Shown here: one piece after another, positions 5,949 to 7,905 of the stretch
Numbering within the stretch: the stretch's first letter is position 1
How the letters are laid out: every line of letters starts with the position of its first letter
NCBI GenBank assembly: GCA_947177885.1
Contig: CAMWWF010000123.1
Location: 1 to 7,905 of the forward strand
Reading direction: 5' to 3'
DNA from: an uncultured Lachnospiraceae bacterium
GTDB lineage: Bacteria > Bacillota_A > Clostridia > Lachnospirales > Lachnospiraceae
Length of the DNA: 7,905 bases
Program-made: the position numbers and the translations under genes
The notes under the pieces: model-generated
Database searches by the model: none
The model's input: the letters and a program-made list of their open reading frames with translations, nothing else
What the model was told of the DNA's origin: nothing

Positions 5949-6818
5949 CTAATCCAATTCTCTGAAATAATACAGATACACATCCTCCAGATCCGGATCG
6001 ACAGGAATGGCTTGCGGCAGAGGACAGCTGTCCGACACGATCCGCAGCTTTACGCCCTGTTCCGTATTACGCAGATTGCTGACGGAGAATTCCGCCTGAT
6101 AGGTTTCCGCTTCCTCCGGTCTGACACAGCACTCCCATACCTTTCCCCGAACCTGTGTCAGCATCTGTTCGATATCCCCTGTGGATAACAGCTTTCCGCC
6201 TTTCATCAGCAATATTTTATCCGCTATGTACTCCACATCCGATACGATATGGGTGGACAGGATAATGATCCGGTCCTTGGACAGCGCACTGATAATATTG
6301 CGGAAGCGGATGCGTTCTTTCGGATCCAGACCCGCCGTGGGTTCATCCAGGATCAGGACCTCGGAATCCCCCAGCAACGCCTGTGCGATTCCAAGCCTGC
6401 GCACCATACCTCCCGAAAAGGTCTTGATCTTCTTATCCTTCACCTGTTCCAGATCCACAAGCCGCAGCAGCTCCTCCACTTTTTGCGCCGCCTCTTTCTT
6501 AGGAATCGCTTTCAGAGCCGCCAGATAAAGCAGAAATTTCTTCGCCGTGAATTCCGGATAATAACCGAAATTCTGAGGCAGATAGCCCAGCAGCCTGCGA
6601 TATTCTGCTCCCATCTTCCTGATCTCAATGCCTTCGCACAGAATCCTTCCCTCTGTCATCTCCAGGATCCCACAGATCATGCGCAGGAGTGTAGTCTTTC
6701 CCGCACCGTTTGCACCCAGCAGGCCGTACACGCCATGGGACAGGACACAGTCAATCCCATCCACCGCCCTCTTACCGCCATATACTTTCGAAACCTTCTC
6801 CAGTCTTAATTCCAGCAT
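5949..6818 (-). CDS. ABC transporter ATP-binding protein
   Basis: A 289-residue cytosolic ATPase that powers the ABC-2 exporter. Elements in order: Walker A GANGAGKTT 35-43, Q-loop YLPQNFG with Gln82, signature FSGGM 135-139, Walker B VLILDEP 154-160, D-loop GLD 163-165 and switch His190 (ILSTH). All catalytic elements are present. The C-terminal 80 residues are divergent, as is common in this subfamily, and end DVYLYYFRELD. The start is the ATG at 6818, with GGGAG about 7 nt upstream; it overlaps the end of the membrane-protein gene by 13 nt, implying translational coupling. A longer frame to 7184 only reads the upstream gene out of phase. Subfamily features resemble the CcmA/bacitracin-type multidrug exporter ATPases, but the substrate is unknown. 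Confidence 0.95.
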   Translation of the reverse strand: MLELRLEKVSKVYGGKRAVDGIDCVLSHGVYGLLGANGAGKTTLLRMICGILEMTEGRILCEGIEIRKMGAEYRRLLGYLPQNFGYYPEFTAKKFLLYLAALKAIPKKEAAQKVEELLRLVDLEQVKDKKIKTFSGGMVRRLGIAQALLGDSEVLILDEPTAGLDPKERIRFRNIISALSKDRIIILSTHIVSDVEYIADKILLMKGGKLLSTGDIEQMLTQVRGKVWECCVRPEEAETYQAEFSVSNLRNTEQGVKLRIVSDSCPLPQAIPVDPDLEDVYLYYFRELD

Positions 6819-7669
6819 ATCATCTCTCCCTTTGTCATCCTGCCATAGCAGCTCCTGATCTGTCCTGCAAAAATTACCGCCCCCAGTACCAACAGACAAA
6901 ACCATACCCACAGATAAGCGGTGGTGTACACCTCCGCGAAAACAGAGGGTGCCATTGCAAGCAGCGCTGTTATTACAGCTAAAGCTGCCAGTGTATATTT
7001 TCCCCTGCCGTTCCGCAACGCACTGATCATCAGAAGACAACAGATATTGGACAGCATAAAAGGAACCAGCAGATACATGGCGATCCGTCCGAAGAACGTA
7101 TCTGTGCGCGCCGCGATTCCACCGCTGAACATTGTCAGAGTAAAGATATCCACGCCTGTAGTCAGGATCATCCGGATTGTCCACATCTGAGACAGATTAA
7201 TATAGCAGCTCTGTTCCAGTTCCGCCATCCTGCTGGAAAAATGTCTTCCCAATACTCCGTTGGACAGCACTCCCATCCACGCCGCCGCAATGGAACTCCA
7301 CCACAGATAATCCGTCAGTTCCGCCCTCTGTCCCGGCATCCGGTATAATAGCAGGAGCAGAAGGGAGAGCACTCCTCCCTGGAGCACCCAGAACACAGGA
7401 GTGATATACTGCACCTGGATCCATAACAGCTCGCCGGGGAATGGGGTATTGCGGATTTTCTTTTCGTGAATGCCGCTCCGGATCAGAATAAGGGAATCCT
7501 GCTTTCTAAAGGGATCCGGTTTTAACTCAGATGCCGTTTCCCAGATTTTTTCCTGCTTATACGCTTCCGGTTCACGGGTTTCCGCTTTCCGTATTTTTCT
7601 CTCCCCCATTGTACGCTCTGCTGCTCTTTGCTTCTGCATTTCCTGTTCCGCTGCTCTTTGCTCCCGCAT
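6806..7669 (-). CDS. Six-helix membrane protein of a sigma-factor/ABC cassette, unknown family
   Basis: A 287-residue protein with an N-terminal cytoplasmic-type region (about 1-84, highly charged, Glu/Arg/Gln-rich) and six predicted membrane segments near 86-108, 122-142, 165-185, 195-217, 225-245 and 250-270. The N-terminus begins with decapeptide repeats. The start is the ATG at 7669, about 13 nt after GGGAGG; the longest frame uses a GTG at 7681 that directly abuts that site, leaving no spacing. It lies 64 nt after a sigma-factor gene and overlaps the ATPase gene by 13 nt. A membrane protein next to a sigma gene suggests an anti-sigma factor, and one before an ATPase suggests a transporter component; the sequence shows no zinc-finger or ABC-2 signature to decide. 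Confidence 0.8.
   Translation of the reverse strand: MREQRAAEQEMQKQRAAERTMGERKIRKAETREPEAYKQEKIWETASELKPDPFRKQDSLILIRSGIHEKKIRNTPFPGELLWIQVQYITPVFWVLQGGVLSLLLLLLYRMPGQRAELTDYLWWSSIAAAWMGVLSNGVLGRHFSSRMAELEQSCYINLSQMWTIRMILTTGVDIFTLTMFSGGIAARTDTFFGRIAMYLLVPFMLSNICCLLMISALRNGRGKYTLAALAVITALLAMAPSVFAEVYTTAYLWVWFCLLVLGAVIFAGQIRSCYGRMTKGEMICWN
7610..7669 (-). repeat. Tandem 30-bp (decapeptide) repeat at the start of the membrane-protein gene
   Basis: Two adjacent in-frame units, MREQRAAEQE and MQKQRAAERT, share QRAAE and match at about 22 of 30 bases. A third, more diverged unit, MGERKIRKAE, follows at 7609-7580. The repeats extend the charged N-terminus as a likely helix. Confidence 0.6.
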
Positions 7670-7733
7670 AGTATGTTTCACACCTCCCGATTTTGATTTC
7701 CTTTTATCCGGGAAATTATCCTTTCATCAACGA

Positions 7734-7905
7734 TCAATCCCGGAAATCCTCCCTTTTCATCACTTCCCGCAGCTTTTCCGTCCCCTGCTTCACGCGGGAT
7801 TTTACCGTGGATACGGACACCCCGGTAAGTTTCGCTATCTCGCTGTATTTCATTTCATACAGATAGTGTATGAGTAAGGTTTCCATCTGCATTTGAGGAA
7901 GGAAG
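7734..7905 (-). CDS. Sigma-70 family (ECF-like) RNA polymerase sigma factor, C-terminal part
   Basis: The gene runs off the right edge; only the last 56 residues are visible. LPQMQMETLLIHYLYEMKYS, then EIAKLTGVSVSTVKSRVKQG and TEKLREVM, is a textbook sigma region 4. EIAKLTGVS is the turn of the helix-turn-helix that reads the -35 element, and STVKSRVKQG is the recognition helix with its extension. The protein ends soon after, in ..KREDFRD. The short distance from region 4 to the stop fits an ECF-type or other small sigma factor. It precedes the membrane protein and ABC genes in the same direction, so it likely heads this operon and may drive it. Regions 1-3 lie outside the window, so its exact group cannot be given. 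Confidence 0.9.
   Translation of the reverse strand, partial: FLPQMQMETLLIHYLYEMKYSEIAKLTGVSVSTVKSRVKQGTEKLREVMKREDFRD

Noticed and set aside
5778..6188. Plus-strand open frame of 136 codons across the ATPase/permease gap
   Set aside because: Most of it is antisense to the ATPase C-terminus, and the minus-strand frames in the gap look more protein-like.
6819..7184. N-terminal extension of the ABC ATPase to 7184
   Set aside because: This part reads the membrane-protein gene out of frame; the ATPase has its own ATG and ribosome binding site at 6818.
7197..7424. Minus-strand 75-codon open frame inside the membrane-protein gene
   Set aside because: It lies in another frame of a gene with six clear membrane helices and has no features of its own.

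Overview
The window looks like chromosomal DNA from a low-to-moderate GC Firmicute, most likely a clostridial gut anaerobe of the Lachnospiraceae type. This is inferred from the class II GalT, the strong GGAGG-type ribosome binding sites, the sigma factor/ABC exporter cassette and the overall protein style; no marker gene fixes the taxon. All intact genes are on the minus strand, so transcription runs from high to low coordinates.

From right to left there are three blocks. (1) About 7905-4559 is a sigma-factor-linked ABC exporter cassette. It holds the C-terminal region 4 of a sigma-70/ECF-like factor (cut by the window edge), a six-helix membrane protein of unknown family, an ABC ATPase and an ABC-2 type permease. 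The ATPase and permease are separated by about 256 bp that carry two coding-looking frames resembling the frameshifted tail of a decayed gene. (2) About 4318-960 is a galactose (Leloir) operon: a terminator abutting a promoter, galK, a small unidentified acidic protein, class II galT, and a long hairpin terminator. galE and galM are not in the window. (3) About 960-1 is AT-rich. It holds a decayed small lipoprotein gene on the plus strand and an intact secreted SH3-domain protein on the minus strand with two good promoters and a perfect 17-bp hairpin after its stop.

By family knowledge, GalK phosphorylates galactose and GalT exchanges galactose-1-phosphate with UDP-glucose, feeding galactose into glycolysis. 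The sigma/membrane protein/ABC block is probably a self-regulated envelope or export system whose substrate cannot be read from sequence. Several annotated starts differ from the longest open frame: galK, galT, the small gal-operon protein, the ATPase and the membrane protein all have a better internal ATG with a ribosome binding site.

The least explained items are the broken frames between ATPase and permease, the small protein inserted between galK and galT, the unclassified membrane protein next to the sigma factor, and an open frame that continues for 49 codons past the permease stop.
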